From: Rallus limicola | Taxonomy: Eukaryota > Chordata > Aves > Gruiformes > Rallidae | Reading direction: 5' to 3' | NCBI GenBank assembly: GCA_022605955.1 | Contig: JAKCOZ010000015.1 | Location: 10,173,287 to 10,237,286, forward strand | DNA: 64,000 bases | Shown here: one piece after another, positions 10,869-24,379 of the stretch | Position numbering within the stretch: the stretch's first letter is position 1 | How the letters are laid out: each line of letters opens with the position of its first letter | Notes under the pieces: generated by a model | What the model was told of the DNA's origin: nothing | The model's database searches: none | Seen by the model: the letters and a program-made list of their open reading frames with translations, nothing else | Made by a program: the position numbers and the translations under genes

Positions 10869-13800
10869 CACTCAGGACTGACCCTGTTGTGTCAGCACAG
10901 AAACACCAGTAGAGTCCGGCCAGCTCTTCTGCAAAGCCCAAACAGTGGAAGATCTGTAGCTGAGATGAATCAGCACAGATAGGATGTTTTTCACCACCTG
11001 AGAATCTAACACTAAGTGCCTCTGTGCTCATTAAAAAAACTGAAGAGACAAGTCACAGCTCTTACAGAAAAAAGCACCTTTGTTTAAAGACATAGCAATC
11101 ATCTCCTGGTGCTAACAGCAGTACCAGGTGCTGGATGATATCAACTGCCCTTGAACTTATCCTTGCATGAGTCATCTTTGTGATTGCTGAAGCTGACAGG
11201 TTGCTTAAAATCACTGCCCATGGACTACATTCAAAGGAAGCTTTAAAATATTTTCTAATTATTTTTGCTTCCACTCCACTGAACATTGTTAATCAAGAGC
11301 TATTTCCAAAACACACCACATTGTAGCAGTGCTATACTCCACAGGAGATGCACCAATTGGGTTAGACACCTTCCAGCTCAAACCCACAGATGACCAAGCT
11401 GTTTTAATTCTTAGAGTAAGGTGCTCTTTATGCACAGGGAATTTATATTTTAATCTTTATTTATGCAAAAGCCAAAAGGGGAGCACATAGCTGTGGAGAA
11501 ATGAAGCTGCCTACTTTGGTTTTGCATTTTGATGTCTTTTCTCTACCAGTGATACTGGTAAGACTTCTCTTCCTTGCTTCATTTCCCAGGGTGTTACTAC
11601 TTCATGCTGCACACAAAGACCTGGCCTGTATGCTGCCCACGGGGGCACAATGACATGCAATGCTCAGCCCCCTCCCTTAGGAGCTAATTGGAAGCAATGT
11701 TATAGCCCAGAAGCTTTGGGTTCCTGTTCAAAATCTTGCATTGATTGTTGGGCCTGACTAGTCCTGCAGGATACACCACAGTTTCTGGTTGTGGAGATTT
11801 CACACTTCTGGTTTTCCTCTACTTTTGCTGCTTTTTTTTTTTAAATATCCAAAGCTCAGCATGGGAGAAGACATGAATACAACAGAGAACAAGCCTCAGT
11901 GCTTCAAACTGCTATCTCAGAGTATCCCAGCAAATGCAAAAATCAGAACAGGTTCTAAAGAAAAAAAAAACCCACTTGTTTAAAAAGGACTGTCTACTAT
12001 TTGGAAGGCTTCTGAGGTTTGGAATCCTTCCATGACCTCTCTGTCTTAGAATTGGTAAAACACATGATTTATCCATGTTCCATTGTTTTGAAGTTTCATC
12101 CTAAAATATGCTTGGAAATATTTTGAATATAGGTTTACCATACATCACTACTTTGCATTAGAATTGTTATCAATGAGTAGAGACTGCATATGAACAGACA
12201 GATCAGAAGTACTCATTAAAATATTTTCAGTAAAAATGGCACAAGACTAATTTAGTCCAAGATGCTCTAAAAATTAATGTTTTTTTATAGTTTAAACCTC
12301 CAAACTGCTTTTACCAAAATAAAACCTTTGAAATTAACCTTCCCTTAGAAGCTTAGAAAATTTCTAAGAATTTCAAAAGCCCTGTTTCCTTTTTTTTTTT
12401 TAAAAAAGAAAAAAGTAGTAATAGCTCTGTTAATTAACTAACCCTAATCAAATAGCAGCTCTGAATCTGATTAAAATAGGTCCAAGACACCAAGCATATC
12501 CTTAGATCTGGATTCTTCCAGAGCTCAGTTTTCTCTCCATAGCCATGCATATTTTCCCAATCACCTAAGTAGGTGCACCAAAAAAATTCACGCCTTGATC
12601 CTGAAGATCATGAACTGTTCCAGTCTGGAGTGTCTGTTCAGCCTTACAACTATTTTTATTGATTTAAAGAGTGTTGTCACACTGCCTCTCCTCCCAGACA
12701 TGTTTGAACAAGCAGCAGCATGCAGTGCCAGAATTCAACAGAAACATGTTCTATAGACAAGTAAACAAAATACCTGATGGCTTTAGCTACCCACACCACA
12801 AAGGGATTTTGAGCAAGTCACTTCAAATTATGTTTTGGTCTCTGGACACAAACCAGAGTTGGTTTAGAGGTTTTCAGCTGTGTTTTGGGTTGGGCTTTTT
12901 AATTGTTTTATTTTTTAAGCTATTGGCTGGCCCACGTTCCCCAAAGATATGGTCTATTCATTCTCTTCCAGCTTAAAGACTCACACTGGACTTGATTTCA
13001 ATAAGAACTGTGCAGTATGTAATGTGATTATAATTTAGCCTGAACGCACAGGGAGTCATCTCTACCACGCACGGCTTGCATGCCCTGTGACTGCAGGCTA
13101 CACCAACCAGCCATCTGAAAAACCAGAATAAATAGACTGGCTTTGATAGGTTTTAATTAACCACACCACTGGTCAGAGCGCCGCATCACAGCAGAGGAAG
13201 TGGGAATCACAGCCCTAGGGATGGCAGTCAGTCCAGTCACACTTTAGTCAGGTTAAAAAAGACGACTCAGAAAGAAAAACAGCAGCTTTTCCTGAGAGCC
13301 AAGGTTAGTTGTCACCATAAATCTGTTGGCAGTGCCACGGAGAGACATACCACCTTCGCCCATGCGGTACTGGGCCAGCCCTCAGGAAGTGGCCGCCTCC
13401 TCAGTGGGACTGGGCAGCTGGCTCCTGCTGCCATGTTTATCCATCCCTGGAACACTCCAGCCATAAATTTCCTGTCGTGACAGTGCAGACAGGAGACGGG
13501 AGAGTGACCCACACGTGGCTCTAGCAGAGATCACAGCTTTGTCAGCAAGAGCTGAAAATACCAGCTAGCTGGCACTGCTTTGGAGAGATGGCCTCCCTGC
13601 TTTGCCCTTTCCTCCACAAGCACCTTCCCCAAGTCATATATTAGCACATGGGGCTCCACCATATCCGTCTGTAAACTCTCTTCTTGGAATGCTAGCACCT
13701 CTTGACCTGGCATCAGCAATTTCCCCCCCAACACCAACATTTCTCCTTGCTTTTCACTGATGTTAGAGTGATCCTTTCAACATTTCTTTTCTTAAAAATG

Positions 13801-16800
13801 GATTTTAAATCTTGAAATTACTCTGTTAGAGTCCAGTGTCTTCTGCATCCTCAGCACTCAGAGAGTATGAGGTACATGCAGGCCATATGGGCATTTTCTG
13901 TGAGGAGCCCAACTGTAGCTTTCTCAGTGATAATCCGCAATCCACCTCTCAGCATTCAGTTCTTATACCCCAAGAACAGATGGGAGACTTCATTTCAATA
14001 CCTGCCAGCCCCACTAATGGACTAGCTGTACCCCATCACAGCCATGACTTGGGGCTCCCTGAGGCTGCCGGTCTCAGCTGCTGCCGAAGCCTTTCTAGAA
14101 CAGCAATTGTGGCTCAACACCCAAACATACTCGCAAGGAAGGAACCCACCTACAGCCACCTCTGCCTAGTCCTCCAGCAGAACTGCTGGCACCACTGTGA
14201 TAGGCTGTTGTGGACACCTCCCCTCTGCTTCTGCCAACATTTTTGCCAGCATGCATTGCCTGTATCTCACATAGAAGCAGACAAGCCTGCTCCAAACCTG
14301 TAGGGAGGACCTTCTTCCCTGTTCCTTTTCAGTCTTTTCCCCATGTTCCCCTCTCCCTCCTGTGGGAATATTTACTGTTTTGACACTGGCTCGCATCAAG
14401 AGCCAGGAGGCACGTGACATTTCATCAGTAACAGTACATCCTTCTCATCTGGTCCCTGTTTTATGAAACAACTCCATCTACCTGAAGCAGACCACTGGAA
14501 GATCAGTATTTATATCTTAAGCACCACATTAGATGGAAACATTAGGATCTTCTGCTGTGAAAGATTTTTTCATCTCACTTTTACAATTGAGAACTATTGA
14601 TGTCATAAAACAAAACCTGAGGTTCCAGATGCTTATTATGTTGAGGGAGAGAATTCCATGGTGTGGGAAGTTTCCAATACACATAATTATGACTGTCCTT
14701 TTGAGCTGCAGCCAGTGTTCCATATTTCCAATTTGGATTTCAGAAGATTTTGTTACATGAATGCATGTCCATCAAAACCCACCGCACTGTGCGCAGCAGT
14801 GATATTGAGAGGACTCACATTAGATGTACTGGATTCACAGTCCCAAGGCAAACTCATGAGTTTCACTGAAGCTAACATGAGAGTGGCAAAGGTGATGCAG
14901 CACCATGAGAACATTTGAAGAGCTGGGCAGTCATTAAAGGAGGGCAGAGATGACCAAGCAATAAAATGTCACTGAAGGACAACATTTCAGTGGGCTTTCC
15001 CTGCACTCCCTCAAGCTTTTTTTGGCACTTCTCAAGCAGCACCAAAACATATTGAAATTATTTTTAAAGGCTGTACTACTAACAATTTCTTTACAGCCAA
15101 AGCCAATAACTTCTTTGCTTCCTTCCTGAGGTGTTTGCACTTCATCAAGGCACTGCCACTTTTCAGATGAATTGACTTTGTATTGTGGAGCTATTTGAGG
15201 GCACGCAGTATTTGTTGACTACCAGCTGCTGTACACAGAGGCTTACTGCTGTAGCATTGCTCATAAATACCTGTTTGTTTGGCGATTTTTTTAAAGCAGG
15301 TGGGTCATACTCTTGGAACTTCAGAATAAGCTACACTAAGGGTGGTTTGGATACAAACACCAGGTATAGTTTTTAGGGCCCAAGGTTACATCAGCCTGAC
15401 ACTTTCATTCCAGCCAGTAGATGTGAAAATAAGGTATTTGAAGGCTAGCTAACTTTCAGCATGTCCCTAAATGAAAGAAAGGCTGACACAAAATGCTAGA
15501 TGAGAGGTAAATAGGTCTTTTGTAAATAGACTCATTTAAACCCTCCTCCCCAGTCTACAAACTCTTGCAAGTACAGAAGTACAAAACATCACTCAGCTTT
15601 AACAGTGCCACTCACAGAAGTAGAGTTGCATGTAGTTCAAATGTCAAATCTTGCAAAGACTTTTCCTGATGTGTTTCACTTCCATGTGGAAGTGCTGGCA
15701 GCTGGGCAAATAGCTGTGTTTTCAGTTCAGTGCAAAAGAGAAAAATCCAGGAAATGGAGTCTGTGTTGACTCAAAAGATCTTATTGTAAAAAAGAAATTG
15801 TTTAACAGTTTTTAGAGTCAGAAATCTCTCTGATGCCTCCAAAAGTTCAATATGGTTTCAATAACCATATCGAAAGCTTGTTGTTTTGTTTGGTGATGTT
15901 TGGTTTATTGGGATTTTTTTTGGGGGGGGAGGAGAGAGGGAGTATGGGTAGCAGGAAAGAGGGGTTGTTTGGTTTTTGTTCTACATTTAGGCCAAATCAT
16001 CACTGAATTTCAAGTGTGTCAAGATGTTTTAGCACTTCTATAATATTTTGTTCTGGAAACACCAAAACAGAACATTTATCCATTACTTTTAAAAGCCTCT
16101 TTCGGCAGAAATAATTTGTAAACAACAACCTGAAAACTTCAGACACAAGGAATGGAGGAGTTGAACAAAACCTTTCCTATTCCCTGGAAGGCTGTCATCG
16201 ATCCCCTTGCCCTCCAAAAACCAAACCTTGCACACACTAAAAAACCCTACACCAAAAGTTCAGCATTTAAGCATATGAATGTGCATGTTACACCTTTGCA
16301 AGTTTGAAGCCTGAGGACTTGTGGAATCAAGCTACATGTGTCTCTAATCTGTAGGCTAGTTCTTAGTACTGACATCCAAGCATCTCATGACACAGGCATT
16401 CTCAAATCGTTATTGCATCCATAGTGTTATTTGAGATATCTGTGAAAAATAAATCCCATCCTGATGAAAGACAAAGCAGTATGGTTTCTCCTTATGAGTT
16501 TCATGCAAATACAAGCATAAACTAAACATTTTTCACATACCCACCAATTGAAAGCATCTCTTCGCACTGGGGAAAGTGGTGCTATGCTGTAGACAAACAA
16601 CAACCCCAGGTTTTTGCCATCCATTGTTGTTTTATCTTGTAATATTGCAGTTAACCAAATCAGCAACTTTCTAACCTCACAACTCTGCTGTTCTCTATAG
16701 CAGAGACCCCTGGGTCAAAGGTCTAAACAGACCATACACACCATCTGCTACATCCAGTTATCAGAACATTTTAAATGTAATTAGTGGTGAATACTATATT

Positions 16801-17895
16801 ATCTCACTTGCTCACGAATCCTGGTAACTCTCAGCAAATTAAGCACATAACTGCACTAAACCTGCATTGCATGGCTTTCTGCAGAAAAAGGAGTTTCACA
16901 AGACTAAGGACACAGTGCAAACAGATGAACTGTAGAGCTTACCAGAAGTCCTTCTCCCACATTAACCACCATCCAACTCTAACAAACAGACCCGAGCATA
17001 CCTGTTCTACATCTAGAACTCAAGTTCACCACTCCCCTGCTCCCCAAAATAAGAGAAAGGGATCCCACCTGTGTCTGTGGACCTAAGCATCACACCTATT
17101 TTGTTACAGTATTTTACTTATCACAATCCCCAGGAAGTATATACAGAAGATACCACCCAAGCCACCTGACAACATCTCATGGCCCAGCAAACAAGACACT
17201 CCCCAGAGGTACAAAAGCAGCAACACAGGAGCCTGACCACTTCTTTCTACAGAAATAATTATAGGAAAGGAAGCAGCTCTGACCTTCTGCCACACCATCC
17301 TGCTAGCACACCTGAACTTTAGCCTTCAAGGTTTCCCTCATCCCTGGCCATTCTGCCAATTAGGGTGACAATTAGTGTCAGTTATGATGGGAGGATCCGC
17401 AGTGCTGACATATGACCCTCGGAAACTGGACTGTGCCCAACGTTTCTATTTCCACAGGCCATTAAACAGCTGTCAAAGAGCATTGACCTATAATTCCTCC
17501 TATCCCATCCCATGCAAATTCCGAGTTGGTGACAAAATGTGAAAGGCTCTAGGTACCCGTAGTCACCCAGGCATCTAGAATGAGGAATCATCTAATCCAC
17601 AGGGCCGCCTGTTCAATGGGCAAAAGGATTTTTACAGCCAAAGATAAACACACCTCTCTAGTTTCCAGCCAGCTTCAGCCTCAAGGGCAGGTGGTCTTCT
17701 CTCCTGCTTTATACATAGGGATGGAACTGTTTTTTCTTCAGGAAAGATGTTAGAGATCCAGCTGCCACCACCAACTGAAACAGATTGGTCACCTTTGATT
17801 CTGGCAGAAATTTCCCCTATCAACAGCATCTTTAAATGGCTTTCCATTCCTTGAGTATCAGCCTACTCCAGCAAATTCTTTCAGGCTGGGTGGTA
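10869..17895. other. Anonymous non-coding sequence
   Basis: A T12-A6 junction lies at 12390-12407, and T8 followed by G8 at 15914-15929. The 155-codon frame at 13836-14303 has no domain. About 13040-13520 has more CpG dinucleotides than its surroundings, though not enough for a clear island. No repeat family or RNA gene is recognised. Confidence 0.5.
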
Positions 17896-17950
17896 CTGTC
17901 ATTTTAATGTTGATAATCATAAATTAAATTAAAAAATAATTACTGCAGTC
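17896..17950. promoter_or_regulatory. AT-rich patch with homeodomain-type cores (tentative)
   Basis: The patch contains TTAATG, ATAATCAT, AAATTAAATT and TAATTA, which are cores bound by many homeodomain proteins. It is AT-rich, so such cores are expected by chance. There is no direct evidence of function. Confidence 0.15.
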
Positions 17951-20900
17951 ATTTGGCAGGGATTAAACGGCTTTGAAATTACAGGTGTCAACAGCATTTT
18001 TTTCCCCAGCAAAATTCAAGTAGACACAGTAGGTATAGCATCTTAAGTAACAACCTCTCTCCATGTCCCTCTGATTTCTGTTTACATACAGCCCTCTTTC
18101 CTCTTCTAATTTCCTCACCTTTTCTTCCTCCCCATCCTTCCAATCCTACCCTTTACTATACACACGTATAATACATATTAATGAGGATCATGATATCCTC
18201 CAATGTGCAGGTAAAGCAAGACCTGTTCCCAGAGCACATATAAAGATTGAAATCTGCACAAGAAGTTCACTTCATTATCTCCCTTTAAACCACTCCTAGT
18301 TCTGCCCTATTCCCATCTCACCTCCCCACCTCTGCTACACGTAAGGGGTGTTCCCCATGCGGGTGGATACAGCAGTGGCTGGGACCCAGCTCCCAGATGA
18401 AAGCCTGTTATGCATCTTTTTATTTATGTCCTGTAAAATGCAACGTGAGGAGTTACATAGGAGAGTCCCTGTAAACAAGCTGGGGGCCAGTTGCTTTAAA
18501 CAGCATGGAAACTTTCTGTTGCTTGGAACAGATGGGTCAGCTTGGAAGGAAGTCAAGCCTCAAGGTCTTTCTCCCTCTTTAGGGCTCATCTGAAACACCA
18601 GCTAACCCAGCAAGTGCTGCCCGGGCATTAGGGAAGCCAAACAAACAGATCAGGGTAAGGCACAGCCTCAGCTGTGGCAATGTTTCCATTTCTTGACAGG
18701 CCAGGCACTCCAAGGTGCGGCCCTGTCGTCAGAGCACTAGTATTTCCTCAGCCGAGAGGGTCAGCAGCGTCTGCTAATGAGATGCACAGCTGGGACTGGC
18801 AAGCAGCATTTGCCCAGGGTGAACACAAGCCCATGTGCCTCTGCTGACAGGCTGGGAAACCAAGGAAAGAAAACCTGAGAACTGCTCCAGAATTAGATCA
18901 GGTGGCCCTGAGCCAGCTTCCCAGCACCGGGTGCCCAAAGGACAGGCTCAGATGAGAGTTGTATGCTGATGAGCAGGTCCTGCATCAGCGAGGGTGAGGA
19001 TGAAAGCTCATTTGTACCTCTGAGCTCCTTTCCAGCTTGTCTCTTGCACCAGTCGAGCCTCCTCCTTCTGCTTTGTTTCCCCTCCTGCAGCCACCAGTGT
19101 TCTGACTTTCCTCCCCACACCTAGTTCAGCTCCAAGCTGTCACTCAAAAGGATAACACTTCTGAAAAGTGTCCAGATGCTTCAGCTATTTCTATTCTGCC
19201 TAGCATAAGGTGAATATCTGAGTCAGCTGGCTCTGTGCTGTCAGGTCTTCTACAGCCAGCATCCTGCCCCTCAAAAAATACCCACCTAATTTTGGAAACA
19301 CCAGTCTTAACTCCAGTGCTCCTGATGAGAAGCAGAAAAACATGTTCAGCTTAATCCCAGCTGCAGAAAAAGATCCAGAGAAAGCAAGATGCCTGAATAG
19401 GAAAAGAATACTATCTCCTGCTTCCTTACAAACATTGCACGTAGTTGTTACAGGAGAAAGACAGAAGCCTCTTGCCAAACGCATTGTCTTGGCATAATTA
19501 TTCCCCTCTCCTCCTCCCAGCTAACCTCCCCCTGAATCAGGCCATAAGGAAGGAATAGAGCCAGACAGGACTTCTACTCATCTTGGCTCAACATACTGCA
19601 AACGTAAGCTGTCAGGCAGCACTGTAGCAGCAGAAACATGTTACTGAATAGTATGGGAATATTAATAAGCAAGAGATGAACACTAACATCTGTCACAAAG
19701 AATCCTTCTGAACCACAAAAAAAATAAGAAAGAAGGAAGAGAAGAAAACAAATGAATCCGCTGTTCAGGGCAGTGCTCCCTCGTTCCAGAGAGAACCGTC
19801 ACCCCAGGGCCAAAAGCTTCAGCATCACAGTGGTCATTTGAAGACACTAGTAGTGACCTGCAAAATTGGTTTAACTCTTCTCCCACTGCCTATAGAGTGA
19901 GATATAGATTGATTTATACTCATTTCCACTGAATTCTACAAGAAGCACTTTTGAAATGCTCACTTCTGTATTCCAAGACCAAAAGCAATAAAAGAAGAAA
20001 AAAGTCATCAAAAAACAACCCCAAAACCCATCTCATTTCCACGCTACAGTAGCTCTACCTTTGTGATGCCTTACGAGTACTGTTCAATTGCTCTTAGAGC
20101 TTTACAACAGCAGAGGCTCCACATGCTCCCAAGTGATCTATCCCAGGTCTTCAGTAGCTTAAAAACCCATCAAAACCTCTCCTCCAGAAACACAAACCCA
20201 TCCTTTCTTGTCCTGTCCAGTTTGCCACAGAATGCAAGCAGTTAGTTCCCTCTTTTTTTTCAGGGGTTTCAGTAGGAAGTTTGTTGCAGTACCTTTAGCA
20301 ATCAGTTACCACTAAAACAATTAGGTGCAGCAATACTATGGGCTCACATCAATAACTCCTAGAAAACAATAAAACACAAACAGCAACAACTTCAAACCTG
20401 AACACCAGACCACAACACTTCTAATGTTCATGGATGGGAAACATGCTGCAAGATACAATAGCAATGAACTGTTTTAGAGGTTTCACCATGACCATCAACA
20501 ACCCTCCAGTTTATAGGCAATTAATGCCTTTTATTTACTAGCGACATACAGTCAGCTATCAGACTCTGAGATGTCTTTCCCTTATAAGACATAACTTGTA
20601 GCTGTTTCTTTTCTAATAAAGAATAGCAATGATAAAAATCTCATAGCAAACTCCCAGCATCACTCACCCTTCACAACACAGCCATCTCTCCTCCTTCAGC
20701 AGTGCATCTGCCTTCAAGCCCAGTCTACAACTGAAAATTTCACGGTCTTGATGGGGGAAACAAAAGCTTCCCTGGGCAGGACCTTTCAGAGCTGCACCTC
20801 ATCAGGTTAACGAGGCTGCCAAGGTGCCTGTCTCCTGGGCTGATTAGGGGACCTCTGACCTTTCCCCAGATGTACTTTGTGGGCTGCAGAGGTGGATTTC

Positions 20901-21330
20901 AGTGTACATACCACTTCATCCCCAGCTAATTACTGTATGGGACTTTGTGGCTTACAGTTTCAGTTGAAACCAGGACCCTGTTTGCTATTTCCAGTTTGGT
21001 TGTGTATCATCTGGTGGAAAAGTGCTGTGCATTTCTAATCCTTGAAACACTGGCTTTGATTTTGAGTCAGCTGTGAACTCTAATTCAGATCTGAATCTCG
21101 TTTCTTTGTATTTTTCTAATTAGTGTTATCACCTGTCTGTCATTGCCATGTGAAACAGTTGTCATCTGCCATTGAAAGTGGCTCCTGCTTTGTAGTTTCA
21201 TCAAAGTAGTCAAGGGAGCCTACCCTGTATTAGCTAGGGAAAAATCAGGAAGAAACTCAAAATACACAGTGCTGGGGCTGAAGAATGGCTGTGCTCTTGA
21301 TTGTGTTCTGTTAAGGATCATTTTGCTGTT
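17951..21330. other. Anonymous non-coding sequence
   Basis: No repeat family is recognised. The stretch 20740-21250 is unique-looking and mixed in composition, with an AT-rich core near 21100-21130. I cannot judge its conservation without an alignment. Open frames are under 95 codons. Confidence 0.5.
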
Positions 21331-21476
21331 GCTGAGAAAAATCATTTAATGTCTCTGCATCTTCTCCTCTTGAGTATCATCTTCTCCATACTGAAAATAA
21401 AGCCATTGCCTTCAGTTACCCGTTCCTGCTGGGGTTGGAAGAGGAATCGTGTTTGCATGGTGCTTTGTAAACCTAC
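21331..21476 (+). mobile_element. Ancient MIR-like SINE fragment
   Basis: 'atcatttaatgtctctgcat' matches the MIR core 'gtcacttaacctctctgtgc'. It is followed by a decayed 'cctcatctgtaaaatgggga' segment ('ctccatactgaaaataaagc') and by 'gtgctttgtaaacc', which corresponds to 'gtaaagcgctt'. The order of landmarks is right and the orientation is plus. Divergence is high, as expected for a very old tRNA-derived SINE. Confidence 0.6.
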
Positions 21477-22935
21477 ATTTTTAAGAATTATCTGCTGGCA
21501 CCAAAGTCAGAAGCTGTAAGTCATTCAACACCCTCCAACTAGGAAATCAGATTCTACTGACATCCCTGGGAATGTTCTTTCTGGCTTGAAGCTGTTCTTA
21601 TTTAGGTATCATGGTAAGTGTCTCTTGTAGCCAGTATTGTTTTGTGGCCAATACTATTGCTATAGCTCAATAAATCTGCAGACACTCTGCAGTAGGAGCG
21701 TAGTGCCAAGAAAATGCAGAGTTCCCTGCTCTGTTTCCAGTTTGGGAACACACGCTGGAGCAATCCAGCTTGACAGATGTGACATGCTGAACACCTGACA
21801 AAGCCAGTCAGTAACTGCAGAGGGACTCCTGCATGTCTCTCAACTGAAATGATTTTGACTGCTCGAATACTTGAGCAAACGAGTGAAAAATAAACAGGAC
21901 ACATTGCATATTAGTATTCCTAGGACCTATATGCAGAAGAGGTATCATTGGCAGTCCTTGGGGCTGTCTGTATGTTCTCAGTCTGTCTTTTCTCCCCTGC
22001 CAAAACCAGCTAGCTACCAGTCTTACTTTCCTTTGTAGTAGGAAGAGGGTAGCAGCATACTGGAAGACTGCTTACTGCAGGAAAAGCAGCACCTTTACAG
22101 ACAGGAATGAGAGAACAAGGAACATCTAAGCTGATGGAACCAAAGGGGACTCTTTGCAGTGCTGCAAGAGCCACCTTCCCATCTATGCAACAACTGCAGC
22201 AGAGAGCTGTGAACCCCGGGGATGCTCTTTCTTGGCACCTACCCAGGTTCTCAGCTGTCTGCTCTGTTCCTGCTTGGTGTGAATGGGAAAAACTCTGGCT
22301 TCAGATGCTATCCTGACTCTTTCCAAAACCCTGCAGTCTGTCAGGAAGGGAGGTGCTTTAGCAAAGGGAACTCACATTTATTCACTGCAGTTCAATCTGC
22401 TGAGGAGGACAGATCTTGTAGAGCAGGTGGCAGTATGACAGTGATAGGAATACCTACAAAAGCTCTGCAGCAATAATTAGTATTATGCCAAAACCCAAAA
22501 CATGGCACCTCCTACGCCTGGCCACTCCACAGCAGTCACTGCAGCTATTCCACCACCTGCTGTGGCCCAGCTCCAGGACTGCTACCACATGAGCAAAGAT
22601 GTGCCTGTCCTTACCTGCAACCACCCTGTCTTCTCCAGCACACCATCTGCCAGGCAGGACAGGGCTCGTCCCTGGGCCAGGCATTAGCTCTCTGCTGGAT
22701 AACAGCAGTCATGTCCTTGTGCCACTACCTGCTTGAGGAGATGGGAAGGGAAGAGGATGGAAAGATGCCAGAGCTGTTCTGACACCGACTCTGTGTGTCA
22801 TGTGCTGTAGCCATGGGATTTTGCCCTTCGGCTGGCTCTTAAATGACTGCTCAGCTGGAGTGGGCTACTGTCTGGCCTTGCAGGAGGGAATCTGAAGAAA
22901 GCGGCTGTTCTGCTGCTGAGATGGGGACAGTGGGT

Positions 22936-23040
22936 TGTTATTATTTATATTGTGGTGCTGCCTAATATGTTCTGGGTGCTTTCCAAAGGCTGAGAGAAAC
23001 ATGGGCCCTGCCCTGGAGAGCCGTGTATAATTGAAAGAGC
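22936..23040. mobile_element. Ancient amniote interspersed repeat (family uncertain)
   Basis: The order 'ttattatttatattgtggtg', 'tgttctgggtgctttccaaa', 'gggccctgccctggagagc' matches a widespread amniote repeat that reads roughly 'attatttgtattgc-gtagc', then 'gtgctaggcgctgtacaaac', then 'ggtccctgccccaaagagc'. I recognise the pattern but cannot name the family with certainty; it is MIR- or L3-related in my memory. Confidence 0.55.
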
Positions 23041-23604
23041 AGTCAGTGCATTATCCAAGCTGTGGGCTTTATGAACAAGCCATTCCTCCCATTCAGAGAA
23101 TTGTTTGAGGCTGAAGGGAGTGCCGGGGATCATGCAGACCACCCCAACTACTGCCACAGACTGGGATTTATTTAATCTTCCCAGAGCGACGGCTGGAAGC
23201 TTAGAAGAGATTCCACAGTGTCCCCTGATAGTTTGTTCCAATTGCTGTAACTCTTCTTGGAATTATGAATTTTTTCCTAATATTTATACTAAATGTTCCC
23301 TGCTGCAGCCTCAAGCCATAACAGCATTTTCTGTCATTTTACTAATGAGAGTATTTGATGCATGCTCTCCCTCAGAACATCCCTTAGTGTATCTGAGCAC
23401 AGCCAGCCTGGCTCCTCCGTGGTACAAACCAGCCCAGGGCTCCCAGCATTTCCTCGCAGGCCATGGCACTTTCCTGGGTCAGTGTGCAGCTACAGTCAGT
23501 TTGCCTGTCTTCATCTCGGTTCGTACAAATGAACATTGAACACAGGAATCTCTTTCTCTGCCTTTTTTAATACATACCACATGGCCAACGCTCTCAGCAC
23601 CTCT

Positions 23605-23800
23605 AGCATTCAGACCCTCTGAGCTCTTTGCAAACCACATTTATGAGGCTTCAGGACCAGTGACACAATGTAGGACTCTTTGGTTGTAATTGAACTCTTT
23701 TGTTACAGAAGCAGAGAGATTAAGTGGCATTTTTAAGGTGTTTCAGCAGAACAGTAGTGGACTAAGGCTGTGATCCAGAAGTGCTGTGCATGAACCTCTG
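23605..23800 (-). mobile_element. Ancient MIR-like SINE, nearly full length
   Basis: Read on the plus strand, the landmarks run in reverse MIR order: 'gagctctttgcaaaccacat' for 'aaagcgctttacaaacatta', 'tgaggcttcaggac' for 'gaagcctcacaac', 'gttacagaagcagagagatt' for the 'tttacagatgaggaaactga-cagagagatt' block, 'aagtggc' for 'aagtgac', and 'acagtagtggactaaggctg' for the 'agtggcagagctggg' part. Four or five landmarks in the correct order make chance similarity unlikely. Confidence 0.72.
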
Positions 23801-24334
23801 TTCTGTTGCACACATTTCTACACGTATTGTACAGCTGAAGAAACATACAGATGTAACATCCCACTCACGTAGTCCTGACAAATCAAACTCTTAGACAAAG
23901 CCAGATAATCTCTGAAGCAGATTCAGGTGGTTATTCGTGAGCTGAATCTATCTCTTGTAGATAACTGGTAAAAGCATGTATGTTGTGGTCTCAGCTGTGA
24001 AAAGCAGATTTAATTATTTATTGCAAGTCTTCCTGGGCAAAGCCTCTCAGAATCTAATTTCTGGTGCACCAGCTGAAGCCCCTGGCAAAGGAAGCATTGT
24101 ATAGCTGTGCAAGGCCTTTTATTGGCATCTGGGTACCCAAAATCCTAATCCCCCCTGAAAATGTTGGTCCTAATTAGCAAATAACTGGTTACATCTGCAG
24201 CAGCAGTTTGAGTCCTCTGCTCTGGATACAGCTACATAATTGTGATTTTACCAGGCAGTGTCATGAACAAAGATTAGATGGATGAAACCAAGACAGCACT
24301 TGCTGGTGATTTATCTTGATGGGCATAAATCTAT

Positions 24335-24379
24335 GAGGAAAGAAAAGGGGAAAAAAAGGAGGGGAAGGGGGGAAGAAAA
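24335..24379 (+). repeat. 45-nt uninterrupted purine tract
   Basis: Every base is A or G, with G4, G4 and G6 runs among A runs. Such homopurine-homopyrimidine DNA can form triplex structures, and the G runs come close to a G-quadruplex motif. No biological role is shown by the sequence. Confidence 0.85.

Noticed and set aside
12425..12450. 'aactaaccctaatc', reminiscent of telomeric CCCTAA
   Set aside because: Only about one unit matches; there is no tandem repetition.
13836..14303. 155-codon open frame
   Set aside because: No recognisable motif, and opposite-strand frames overlap it. It is consistent with composition and chance.
14720..14760. 'ttggatttcagaagattttg' reading LDFRRF, like the RT motif YLDFSKAFD
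   Set aside because: The following codons do not continue the RT pattern, and no second landmark is present.
15850..15870. Perfect 8-bp stem with 5-base loop (atatggtt/aaccatat)
   Set aside because: The stem does not extend into a miRNA-length hairpin, and stems of this size are frequent by chance.
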